From Campylobacterota bacterium (lineage in GTDB: Bacteria > Babelota > Babeliae > Babelales > RVW-14), in the NCBI GenBank assembly GCA_020633995.1, contig JACKCO010000004.1, positions 372,001 through 436,000 on the forward strand: DNA of 64,000 nucleotides, in the 5' to 3' direction. The position numbers and the translations under genes are program-made. The notes beneath the pieces were generated by a model. That model had not been told where the DNA came from and made no database searches. It worked only from the letters and a program-made list of their open reading frames with translations. Shown piece by piece: positions 8,636 to 15,959 of the stretch (the first letter of the stretch is position 1; every line of letters begins with the position of its first letter).

Positions 8636-8651
8636 TGTTGTGCTACGAGCG

Positions 8652-9857
8652 CTATAAGTGCATTAGCCCCGAAAGTTGCTGATGGGGATCTTGTGCCGCT
8701 AAGTAAGCCAGCGTTGCTCCACCGCCGGTTGAGCAAAAATTAATCCGATCGGCGACACCAAATGTATGAGCTGCAGCAACAATGTCTCCCCCTCCAATGA
8801 TAGCAAATGCTTCAGCGTCAGCGATGGCGGTTAGCACGTCTCTAGTGCCTTTTTGAGAGGTCTTGTTTTCATAAATACCCATTGGTCCATTTGCAAAAAT
8901 GGTGGCAGCATTTTTAATTTTTTCGGTAAAAAGTTCAATCGTTTGTGGGCCAATATCAACAACTGAAATAGTGCTTTTGCCCAGTTCCTGAACTGACGTT
9001 GTCTGTAGCTGTGTGCTATCGTGCCCATGCCAAACAAGGTCAAGTGGAAGGTGTAGGTTAATTTGTTTGTGGGTTGCTTTTTTAAGAAGTGTTTCTGCCC
9101 AGGCCAGTGATGCTGGTTCTATTTCGAGCGTTGTTTGGAAAAGACCTTGTACCTTTAGAAACACTAGGGCAATTGCTCCTCCAAGTAAAACGTGCTCCGC
9201 TCGGTGTGCTTTTTGTGAGAGAAAATGGTCAATGATTGGAATTTTTTTACCTATTTTGCAGCCACCAAGCACGAGGATAAATGGTTGGTCTGGGGTATGT
9301 TGGAGTCTTTCAAGTTCGGACATTTCTCGCTCAATGAGTAGGCCTATGCCTTTGCTTTTTTTATCAAATAGTTTTGGTACGAGCGTAAGCGATGTGTCTG
9401 TGCGATGAGCGGCGCCAAAGGCATCGTTAATATAAATGTCGGCAAGGTTGCACAGCTGTTGCGCAAAGGAGCTGCTTGGTTTTTGTTCCCCTTCAAAAAA
9501 ACGCATATTTTCAAGCAGCAGAATGGTTTGGGGTTTTTCGTGGCTGAGGTGCTGCGCTTGCTCAAGATTTGATTCATACTCAATCGCAAAGCCATGCTCT
9601 TTGAACCAGCTGACTAGCATGCGCGTTGAAAGTGGATGGGTTACGAAGTCATGTTCCTGTTGTGGTTTTGGTCTGCCGATATGTGTCGCCAGAATAATTT
9701 TACTATTTTGCTCAAGCAGGTAGTTAATTGTTGGGACAAGCATTTTGATACGATAATCATGCAGTATTTTGCCTTCACGGCGGGGAACATTGAGGTCTGC
9801 ACGTAGCAAAACGCGTTTGTTTGCAACGTCGAGTTGTCTAATGGTCCTGAGTGCCAT
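8652..9857 (-). CDS. pgk: Phosphoglycerate kinase
   Basis: Transfers the high-energy phosphate of 1,3-bisphosphoglycerate to ADP, an ATP-producing glycolytic step. Signatures in order: RVLLRADLNVP, THIGRP, LLENMRFFEGE, YINDAFGAAHR, the hinge and nucleotide segment FANGPMGIYE, and the C-terminal GGGDIV...STGGGA. The frame is open to 9890, but AAAGGAGAG (9869-9861) lies three to four bases before the ATG at 9857, giving MALRTIRQL and 401 residues, which is the normal length. The start at 9890 would add a tail unlike the family. It appears monocistronic between the convergent phosphatase gene and a divergent exported-protein gene. Confidence 0.95.
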   Translation of the reverse strand: MALRTIRQLDVANKRVLLRADLNVPRREGKILHDYRIKMLVPTINYLLEQNSKIILATHIGRPKPQQEHDFVTHPLSTRMLVSWFKEHGFAIEYESNLEQAQHLSHEKPQTILLLENMRFFEGEQKPSSSFAQQLCNLADIYINDAFGAAHRTDTSLTLVPKLFDKKSKGIGLLIEREMSELERLQHTPDQPFILVLGGCKIGKKIPIIDHFLSQKAHRAEHVLLGGAIALVFLKVQGLFQTTLEIEPASLAWAETLLKKATHKQINLHLPLDLVWHGHDSTQLQTTSVQELGKSTISVVDIGPQTIELFTEKIKNAATIFANGPMGIYENKTSQKGTRDVLTAIADAEAFAIIGGGDIVAAAHTFGVADRINFCSTGGGATLAYLAAQDPHQQLSGLMHL

Positions 9858-10002
9858 TTTCTCTCCTTTCTGAAAAAAACCTTTTTTCAAGCATAGCGAA
9901 AAGATAGACGAAGCAGTATAAAATTTTGTTTCATCCCTTTTTATGGTATAACCATGCTCTGTTTACATTTGTTTAAAGACCTAGCACAAGGGGGCAATAG
10001 CG

Positions 10003-10482
10003 ATGGTGCGATTATTTATTACGATATTTTGTTTATTTCTGACATCTTCATGTTTTGCCCAGCAAGACGTAAGTTACAACCAGCGTGAGCAGTTTATTAA
10101 TGATCAAACACTGACATTGAGCCAACAACAACGAGATATTCTGATAAAGCTTGTTGAGCGGCATTGTTGTGAGCAAGATTTTGATTGTAAACGGGCTCAT
10201 TTAAATGTATCTACGCCTGTTTTGTTTTGCTGTTGGGTTATAGCGGTACTTGGGCCTTTATGCCTGCTTGCTAGGGATTTTGGCCGAGTGCAAGACGCCA
10301 TGTTTGATTCAAGCGTGTCTGGCGAGCAGTGGAAGCGTGATCGAGAATGGGCTACGAAGCGGGGAGTTGTTTGTTTAGGCATAAGTACCGTGGCGGGTGT
10401 TACTGGGGTTGCGTACTGGGCAAGGGAAATTATCAGGTTTTTTGCCAAAAAGGCTTCCTGTAGCGGTTATGGGAAAAAATAG
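10003..10482 (+). CDS. Small exported or membrane protein, unknown
   Basis: 159 residues, no family recognised. MVRLFITIFCLFLTSSCFA is a signal peptide, cleavage probably after CFA (a lipid-anchored Cys17 is the alternative). The mature part has a short Cys-containing segment (HCCEQDFDC), a membrane helix near residues 67-86 (VLFCCWVIAVLGPLCLLA), a charged loop, and a second helix near 124-143. AGGGGG lies seven bases before the ATG. It starts a rightward group of three exported-protein genes, each apparently with its own transcription signals. Confidence 0.6.
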   Translation: MVRLFITIFCLFLTSSCFAQQDVSYNQREQFINDQTLTLSQQQRDILIKLVERHCCEQDFDCKRAHLNVSTPVLFCCWVIAVLGPLCLLARDFGRVQDAMFDSSVSGEQWKRDREWATKRGVVCLGISTVAGVTGVAYWAREIIRFFAKKASCSGYGKK

Positions 10483-10506
10483 GCCTTTTTTTGATAGAGG
10501 CCTCGT

Positions 10507-10570
10507 AACGGGACAAGATTTTATGAAATTACCCTCTGGAAGGTAGTTTTTATTGCTTTGGGGTCCCGTT
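10507..10570. repeat. Long-range inverted repeat downstream of the 10003 gene
   Basis: AACGGGAC (10507-10514) and GTCCCGTT (10563-10570) form a perfect 8-bp stem around 48 bases, which contain a weak inner hairpin (TACC/GGTA) followed by five T. It may end the preceding transcript, or it may be a control structure beside the -35 box at 10570. Confidence 0.3.
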
Positions 10571-10597
10571 TGACTTATTTTTATCGGATGGTAAGAT
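10570..10597 (+). promoter_or_regulatory. Candidate promoter of the acidic exported-protein gene
   Basis: TTGACT at 10570-10575, a 16-bp spacer, TAAGAT at 10592-10597. It is about 66 bases ahead of the start codon at 10663. Confidence 0.4.
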
Positions 10598-10662
10598 TAA
10601 TATATACAAATGGAAATATGTAGCAAAATGGAGAAAATGTTATTTAACCAAAGGAGGTTATG

Positions 10663-11334
10663 ATGAATATTCTTGTATTAATGTTTATTACCATTATTTT
10701 GGGCTCGAGCTGTGTTCGTGCAGAGCAGGAACAGGCGACTACGCAGGTGGTTGAGCAAGTTGATCTTGGGCAGGAAAGTGACCAAAAAGTAGTTGGTCAA
10801 ATACCTCAAGCTCAAGAACCTGAGCAAACAGAAGTTGATGGACAAGAAAAGGATGCAGTTGAAACTGACCAGCAAGAAGTGCAAAATCAGGATGCTGAGC
10901 AACCAGTTGAGCAAGAGTCAAAAAAGGAAGACGTTCTAGGTGGTGATCAGTCAGAAGACAAAAACAAGAAAAAGAAAAAGGTAGAAGGCGATGTTACTCA
11001 AGAAGCTACTGAGCAAGAGGAATCTGCGCAGGACCTGAGCAAAGGCGTACAATTGCCAGGCATTACTGGTGGAGACGTTGCATCGAGTGGCATTAATCAG
11101 GAAGAGCTTGCAAAGCTTGGCGAAGAAATGAAAAAAGCTCAAGAAGAGTTTGAGCGTATGACGCCAGAAGAGCGTGAGCAGAAAGCCCGTGCAGCTATTG
11201 ATCAAATGCGCAGTGAAGTTGCAAGTGATACCAGCATGAACGAGGAAGAGCGTACGCAAATGAATGAGTTTATGCAGCTGCTTGAGCAAAGTATGCAAGA
11301 AGAGCTTGAGCGAGCGAAAAGTAAGAAAGCATAA
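10663..11334 (+). CDS. Exported acidic, Glu/Gln-rich coiled-coil protein
   Basis: 223 residues. MNILVLMFITIILGSSCVRA is a signal peptide. The next 120 residues are low-complexity Glu/Gln/Asp-rich with a Lys patch (KNKKKKK). A helical C-terminal part follows (EELAKLGEEMKKAQEEFERMTPEEREQ...), with a strong coiled-coil pattern. I chose the second of two tandem ATG codons because it gives a five-base spacing from a perfect AAAGGAGG; the first would leave only two. A strong terminator follows at 11349-11378. No family recognised. Composition suggests a flexible, soluble periplasmic or surface protein. Confidence 0.65.
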   Translation: MNILVLMFITIILGSSCVRAEQEQATTQVVEQVDLGQESDQKVVGQIPQAQEPEQTEVDGQEKDAVETDQQEVQNQDAEQPVEQESKKEDVLGGDQSEDKNKKKKKVEGDVTQEATEQEESAQDLSKGVQLPGITGGDVASSGINQEELAKLGEEMKKAQEEFERMTPEEREQKARAAIDQMRSEVASDTSMNEEERTQMNEFMQLLEQSMQEELERAKSKKA

Positions 11335-11348
11335 AAATAAAATGGTAG

Positions 11349-11378
11349 AACCGGGGACTTGTTCCCCGGTTTGTTTTT
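11349..11378 (+). terminator. Intrinsic terminator
   Basis: Nine-bp stem AACCGGGGA/TCCCCGGTT with a five-base loop, followed by TGTTTTT. It ends the acidic exported-protein gene and lies just before the ribosome site of the next gene. Confidence 0.85.
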
Positions 11379-11394
11379 CTCAATGGAGGTTATT

Positions 11395-11922
11395 ATGAAT
11401 ACTATTTCGAAGGTGCTTGTAGTAGGGCTTTTACTAGGGTCGAGCTTTGGCTTTGTTAGCGCTGCTGAGTATTATGGGGATGACCAAGGTGATAAAGTTG
11501 CTATACGATTTAGTAATTCAGTGGCTTTGTATGTTGATGTAGATCAAGAAGATGAAGCGCTTGCTTATGCAGAAAGCTTTAGAGAGCAAGAGAAAAAGTT
11601 GCTTGCTCGGTTGAATGCTGCTTTTCTTCTTGACGAGAATGTTTCTTGTAAGGCCTTTGAGGATGGCTTTCTAGAAAGCTTTCTTAGTGATTTTCGTGCG
11701 TTAAGAGACTCCTGCTTAGGAACGTTTGCCTGTATTATTGATCCAAACAGTGAACAATACCGAAAAATAGAAAATAGGTATAACGCTTACTTGAAAAAAT
11801 ACGAAAAATATATAGAAGAAAAAATTGGTAAATTAAGAGTAAAAACTACTTTAGTTGGTGGACGCAGAAGTCCTGTGAGTTCATTAAGTACTGGAGGAGT
11901 TGCTACCTCAGGAAAAGAATAA
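11395..11922 (+). CDS. Small exported protein, unknown
   Basis: 175 residues from the ATG at 11395, which has GGAGG seven bases upstream; an in-frame start at 11359 lies inside the preceding terminator and is unlikely. MNTISKVLVVGLLLGSSFGFVSA is a signal peptide. The mature chain is mostly charged helix with two Cys-containing turns (NVSCKAFEDGF and RDSCLGTFACIIDP) and a Gly/Ser-rich tail. No family recognised. A strong terminator shared with the convergent permease gene follows. Confidence 0.65.
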   Translation: MNTISKVLVVGLLLGSSFGFVSAAEYYGDDQGDKVAIRFSNSVALYVDVDQEDEALAYAESFREQEKKLLARLNAAFLLDENVSCKAFEDGFLESFLSDFRALRDSCLGTFACIIDPNSEQYRKIENRYNAYLKKYEKYIEEKIGKLRVKTTLVGGRRSPVSSLSTGGVATSGKE

Positions 11923-11944
11923 AGACTATTAATTGTCTGAAATA

Positions 11945-11976
11945 AAATCCCCCCAGAATAACCTGGGGGGATTTTT
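11945..11976. terminator. Bidirectional intrinsic terminator
   Basis: Twelve-bp stem: AAATCCCCCCAG (11945-11956) pairs with CTGGGGGGATTT (11963-11974), with A and T runs on either side. It sits between two convergent genes and can serve both. Confidence 0.85.
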
Positions 11977-11980
11977 ATGT

Positions 11981-13306
11981 TTACTCGTGGCGAAGCACCT
12001 GTGTGACATTAATTTTTGTTGCTCGTTGTGCAGGCAGCCATGTTGCCAAGAAACCGAGTAGTAATGTTGCTAAAAATACAACAACAAAAATTTCACAGTC
12101 CATACGAGCTGGCAGATGTGAGACAAAATATACGTCGGGCAGCTTGATGAAGGGGTATGCTTGCAAGCAATAACCAGCGATAGCCGCGCATGCAAGGCCG
12201 AGCGATGATGCAAAAAGGGTGATGCTCAGCCCGATTCGAATGAAAATTGAGCGGATGTGCGTATGCGACATACCAATTGTTTTTAGTAGGGCTATGTCTG
12301 GGCGCTTTTGTTCGATATGCATAAACAGCAGTGAGACCATATTCATACATGCGACAAGCGTGATGAGCGCAAGCACAAAAAAGCTCACATATTTTTCAAG
12401 CTTGAGCGATGATGCCAGCGATGGGTATAAGTCTTTCCATGTGTTGATTTGTAGGCGGGGGAAGCGTTGTTTTAGCTTGTTTACGACTTGTTGTTCATGT
12501 TGCTCTGGCCATAGGGATTGTGTCAATCGATTTTGGACCCAGAGATAAACATCTTTCCACCATGAGCGTGAAATGAGTTGGGTTATAGTATTGAGTTGTG
12601 GGAAGATAAGTTGTGGCTGTGCTAACTTGAGAGTGATGGTTTCAACGCCTTGTTGGTCAAAGAGTTCATTGAATGTTTCAAGATCTATAAAAGCAAAATT
12701 GCTGTCATATTCTTCTAGACCAACGTTAAAAATACCGCCTACCTTGCATTGTTTTTTCCGTAAGTTAATTTTCTTTTTTCCGCCGGGCTCAGGAATGAGC
12801 AGAGTGATATCATCTCCCACCGATAAGCCTTTATCGCTTGCTGTTCGATGGCCTATAAATAGGTTGTTCTCATTAATCAACGCTTGCAGTGTTGCTTGCT
12901 TGGGATGCGTGATTTTGCTGTTGAACGAGGTAACGTTGCCCTCATTGACAGGATCTATTCCCTTTAAAAAAAGAACGGTGTGTTGCTCATCTTGCTCTAA
13001 AAGTGCCTGCTTGATACTGCTACCGCTAATGGCTTGAATATTGTCAAAAAATTCCCGCTTAAGCACTGAACTGAGCTGTAAGTAGTCAAGGCGATTACCT
13101 GGTGATGATAAGATAATTTGCGCATTAAGGCCTTGCATTTTTTCGCTGATAACTTTTTCAAAGCCATTGGTGATTATTAGGGTGAGCATTAACGAAAAAG
13201 TCCCGATAAAAATACCTAGAAAACATACCTTTATCATGAACGCGATGTTGCTATTTTTGTGTCTGTAGGTTAAGTATCGCCAAGTAATCAGACGTGTAGG
13301 GCTCAT
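11981..13306 (-). CDS. LolC/LolE-type ABC transporter permease
   Basis: 441 residues with the FtsX/MacB-type layout: one membrane helix near the N-terminus (FMIKVCFLGIFIGTFSLMLTLIITNGF), a periplasmic domain of about 230 residues, then three C-terminal helices. The fourth helix runs into WLPAQRATKINVTQVLRHE, the usual end of lipoprotein-release permeases. The segment RPDIALLKTIGMSHTHIRSIF is the cytoplasmic coupling region. With a LolD-like ATPase it would move lipoproteins out of the inner membrane, which implies an outer membrane. No ATPase gene lies next to it. The N-terminal part resembles both LolC and LolE, so I give no symbol. Confidence 0.85.
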   Translation of the reverse strand: MSPTRLITWRYLTYRHKNSNIAFMIKVCFLGIFIGTFSLMLTLIITNGFEKVISEKMQGLNAQIILSSPGNRLDYLQLSSVLKREFFDNIQAISGSSIKQALLEQDEQHTVLFLKGIDPVNEGNVTSFNSKITHPKQATLQALINENNLFIGHRTASDKGLSVGDDITLLIPEPGGKKKINLRKKQCKVGGIFNVGLEEYDSNFAFIDLETFNELFDQQGVETITLKLAQPQLIFPQLNTITQLISRSWWKDVYLWVQNRLTQSLWPEQHEQQVVNKLKQRFPRLQINTWKDLYPSLASSLKLEKYVSFFVLALITLVACMNMVSLLFMHIEQKRPDIALLKTIGMSHTHIRSIFIRIGLSITLFASSLGLACAAIAGYCLQAYPFIKLPDVYFVSHLPARMDCEIFVVVFLATLLLGFLATWLPAQRATKINVTQVLRHE

Positions 13307-13405
13307 AAAAAAACTTTGATTTATGGGTTGAAGAGTTTATCAAGCCCAAGAATAACGAAAGAGGCGGCCTCTTGTAAAGTTTGTGCTGCTTTTCTTTGTG
13401 TGCGG

Positions 13406-14281
13406 CTATGCGCGTGCTGGGAAATAGTTGCTCATTATCCATGGAAGAACCAGTGGAACTGAGCGAAGTAGAATTGCTGCGGGCATGAGCTGTAGGTGTG
13501 TTTTCTTGTTCTCAAGTTCTTTTGTTTGTCCCATTGACTCACAAAATTTACTAGATTGGTCTGCACTTATTTCTGGTTTGGCAGCACTTGTGTACTTATT
13601 TGTATATTCTTTAGATATGCGTTTGATAGTTTTTTCTTTTTCGGGCAGTGAACGAAACGTGCTAGCATAATTGTATGCAATCATTGCAAGACTGAGGCCT
13701 GTGATGATGTTGGATGTTTTTCCGGTTAGGCCAAAAGGCTTGATAATGCTGCCACCATGTGCAAATAAAGCAAATGCAAAGGTGCTTAAAAGAGTTGGAG
13801 CTGCAGGGTTGAGTTTGTTTTCAATCAAGCGGCTTGCATTGTCAGCACAAGCAAGTATTGATGCTGTTCTGATGTCATTGGTGAGAAAATATGGCCATGC
13901 AGTAACAAGGCTCATGACCGCTTCTGATGGAATATTAATAAAAGGGTTTGACGACAATGTTTTTTGTATTTGATAGAGTCCATGAGTTGGCCAACTAATG
14001 TAATTTGGGCACGGAGGCAGGGCGCTTGATGGTGAGATAGGAGCGTTAGTGCCAATGTTTGAAGGCATAACGGTTCGAGTGTTGGTGTTATTGGTATCCT
14101 GTAGGTAGTGCTTGAGTGTTACTACTGTGGATACTGCCCCCAAAGCATTAAGAATCGAAACAGTTGGACGCATAATAGGTCTAAGAAACGGCTGAGCTGC
14201 CGCCATTGGGGCAACCGTTGTTTGCCCTAGGGCGAACAAGCAAAACAGCGTGAGTAATAAGCTTTTCTTTAGATAATTCAT
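13406..14281 (-). CDS. Exported membrane protein, unknown
   Basis: 291 residues, no family recognised. A signal peptide (MNYLKKSLLLTLFCLFALGQTTVAPMAAA) is followed by a Pro/Asn/Ser-rich segment with CPNYISWP, several hydrophobic stretches (about 124-135, 158-178 and 188-203), a Lys/Glu-rich region, and a final hydrophobic segment ending in FPARA. GGAGG lies six bases before the ATG. A good promoter with an overlapping inverted repeat lies about 40-70 bases upstream. It ends 99 bases before the LolC/E-like gene and reads in the same direction. Confidence 0.6.
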   Translation of the reverse strand: MNYLKKSLLLTLFCLFALGQTTVAPMAAAQPFLRPIMRPTVSILNALGAVSTVVTLKHYLQDTNNTNTRTVMPSNIGTNAPISPSSALPPCPNYISWPTHGLYQIQKTLSSNPFINIPSEAVMSLVTAWPYFLTNDIRTASILACADNASRLIENKLNPAAPTLLSTFAFALFAHGGSIIKPFGLTGKTSNIITGLSLAMIAYNYASTFRSLPEKEKTIKRISKEYTNKYTSAAKPEISADQSSKFCESMGQTKELENKKTHLQLMPAAILLRSVPLVLPWIMSNYFPARA

Positions 14282-14324
14282 GAGTAACCTCCAGTTTTAT
14301 ACACACAATATCCATTTTCTTATT

Positions 14325-14353
14325 AATTTACAATGAGAAATTATATTTGTCAA
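14325..14353 (-). promoter_or_regulatory. Promoter of the 13406-14281 gene with operator-like repeat
   Basis: On the minus strand TTGACA (14353-14348), a 17-bp spacer, TAAATT (14330-14325). An inverted repeat AAGTGCC-N9-GGCACTT at 14352-14374 overlaps the upstream edge of the -35 box and could be a repressor or activator site. Confidence 0.5.
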
Positions 14354-14509
14354 GTGCCCATCTAGACGGCACTTTGGGCCATTGGGGGGCGTAGGTATGC
14401 CGTTTAGAGTGTCTAGGTTGATGTCATGGCCCTGTATTTATTTTTATTCAAAATTGGGTCAGTATGGCTATACTAAGACCGTACGGATAGAAACCAATCA
14501 GTGTAAGCA

Positions 14510-15322
14510 ATGAAAGACAGGTATATGATTGAAAAGGGTGCCGTAGCAAGGCTTATTGCGGGTGTGTGTGTAATATTTTTGACGAGTTCATGTGTTAAAT
14601 ATCATGACATTATTGGTCCAGAGGTTCCTCAAGCGGAGACTATTGAAGACGAGCTACAGCTCCGTTATCACTATCTGCGCAGCAAAACTGCCTATGACGA
14701 GTTTCAGACACTGGCGGCGTTTGATGTACTTTGGTTCAGTGAGAAAGTAGCTAAAAAATACTGCGATGCCTATGCAACTCGCCGGGGCCTGAATGAGCAG
14801 CAGCGAGAACGGTTGCATGATGATTACGCAAAAAAGTTGAAAAAATCGCATATTTTTTATGTTTTGGCAGATATACGTGAAGCTCGGATGCACGATAACC
14901 TGAATGATAAGGATGCACTGTGGCTACCTCGCCTTGAGTTGTATGATACTGGAGGCAAAAATCCGGAGCTTGATTTAGAGCAAAAGCCGTTTAAGCATAT
15001 GAAGGCGACTTACATTAAAGAGGTTGACCTGGAGCCTGAGCTACAGGCATTATTTGGAACACGTTATCGTTGCTTTAAGCCCGTGAAAGCGGCGTATAGA
15101 GTTGTGTTTGGCAGCGAGCAATCTGAACCAAAAGAGCCTAAGGGTGGAGACGATGGGTATGAGCAACTGGAGCAACTAGATCAATCAGAGCGGGCTGATG
15201 GACATGATATTGTTCCAGTGCTGGTCATGAGCTCACCGTACCATAGTTGTGATTTTGAGTGGAACCTAAAAAACCTCAAAGAAAAGAAGTTGTTTAAAGA
15301 TGAAGATTTCTATTGGAGCTGA
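14510..15322 (+). CDS. Putative lipoprotein or exported protein, unknown
   Basis: 270 residues. The N-terminus has a basic region, then LIAGVCVIFLTSSC, where Cys28 follows L-T-S-S, a near-lipobox. The rest is hydrophilic and helical, with the Tyr/Arg-rich patterns LRYHYLRSKTAYDEF and YCDAYATRRGL. An acidic Gln/Glu-rich linker lies near 205-232, and a C-terminal part ends in FKDEDFYWS. No family recognised. A second in-frame ATG at 14525 has ACAGG nearby and could be the real start. The last 23 bases overlap the start of rpiB, so the two are probably translated from one message. Confidence 0.6.
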   Translation: MKDRYMIEKGAVARLIAGVCVIFLTSSCVKYHDIIGPEVPQAETIEDELQLRYHYLRSKTAYDEFQTLAAFDVLWFSEKVAKKYCDAYATRRGLNEQQRERLHDDYAKKLKKSHIFYVLADIREARMHDNLNDKDALWLPRLELYDTGGKNPELDLEQKPFKHMKATYIKEVDLEPELQALFGTRYRCFKPVKAAYRVVFGSEQSEPKEPKGGDDGYEQLEQLDQSERADGHDIVPVLVMSSPYHSCDFEWNLKNLKEKKLFKDEDFYWS

Positions 15323-15728
15323 TCATCGGGGGTATGAGCTTAAACAACACTTAATAACCTATTTTTCTGCCTATTCTTGGATAGACCAAGGTGCCACTTC
15401 TGAGCAACGCTCAGATTATCCGGTTTTTGCAAAGCGTGTATGCAATGATCTTTTGCAGGGTAAGGCAGAGCAGGGTGTGTTGCTATGTGGTTCTGGTGTT
15501 GGGATTTCCATAGCTGCTAACCGGCATAAGAAGATATATGCAGCACTTTGTTGGAGTGCGGACATTGCCCGATTAGCTCGCGAAGATGATGGGGCGAATG
15601 TGTTGGTGCTGCCCGCAGATTTTATTACCCCTGAGCAGGCGGTAGAGATCTTTCAGCAATGGCATAATGCTTCATTTAAGCAGGGGATCTATCAAAAAAG
15701 ACTTGATATGATCGATTTGGACCTTTAA
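15300..15728 (+). CDS. rpiB: Ribose-5-phosphate isomerase B
   Basis: Interconverts ribose-5-phosphate and ribulose-5-phosphate in the non-oxidative pentose phosphate pathway. 142 residues, the standard RpiB/LacAB length. GADHRGYELK at the N-terminus, YP near residue 41, the catalytic Cys63 in LLCGSGVGIS, and DDGANVLVLPADF (usual HNDANVL) are all recognisable. The start overlaps the upstream gene by 23 bases, suggesting coupled translation. It supplies ribose-phosphate precursors in what looks like a reduced metabolism. Confidence 0.93.
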   Translation: MKISIGADHRGYELKQHLITYFSAYSWIDQGATSEQRSDYPVFAKRVCNDLLQGKAEQGVLLCGSGVGISIAANRHKKIYAALCWSADIARLAREDDGANVLVLPADFITPEQAVEIFQQWHNASFKQGIYQKRLDMIDLDL

Positions 15729-15840
15729 GTCAGAAACTAATCAATGCGTCTGATAATCAATATTTATGTCGCATTTTTGTCAATCTTGCCCTGTTACTTC
15801 TTTCTCGCTGCCCCATTTTACTCTTCTCTTTGTAATTTTA

Positions 15841-15857
15841 ACCCTAAAGAGTAGGGT
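15841..15857. repeat. Inverted repeat upstream of the ileS promoter
   Basis: ACCCTA-N5-TAGGGT, perfect 6-bp arms, ending eight bases before the -35 box of the ileS promoter. It could be an operator or a weak terminator of the rpiB transcript (ATTACTTTTTG follows). Confidence 0.35.
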
Positions 15858-15865
15858 ATTACTTT

Positions 15866-15894
15866 TTGAAAGCTTGCGCAAAACGTGCTACTCT
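15866..15894 (+). promoter_or_regulatory. ileS promoter
   Basis: TTGAAA at 15866-15871, a 17-bp spacer, TACTCT at 15889-15894. Transcription would begin near 15901, which rules out the ATG at 15897 as the start of ileS. Confidence 0.6.
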
Positions 15895-15959
15895 AGATGC
15901 TCTCAAACGTTACTCGAGGCAGTAAAAATAAGACATACTTGATGGCAAGGACCAACGCT

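Noticed and set aside
9857..9890. Longer pgk start
   Set aside because: The ATG at 9857 has a proper ribosome site and gives the family's usual N-terminus.
10507..10570. Riboswitch ahead of the acidic exported-protein gene
   Set aside because: Only one 8-bp stem and one weak inner hairpin, no known aptamer signature, and the promoter lies after it, so it would not be in the leader. Kept only as a repeat.
15897..15959. ileS start at 15897
   Set aside because: It would lie upstream of the transcription start predicted from TTGAAA-17-TACTCT; the ATG at 15960 has AAGGA at eight bases.
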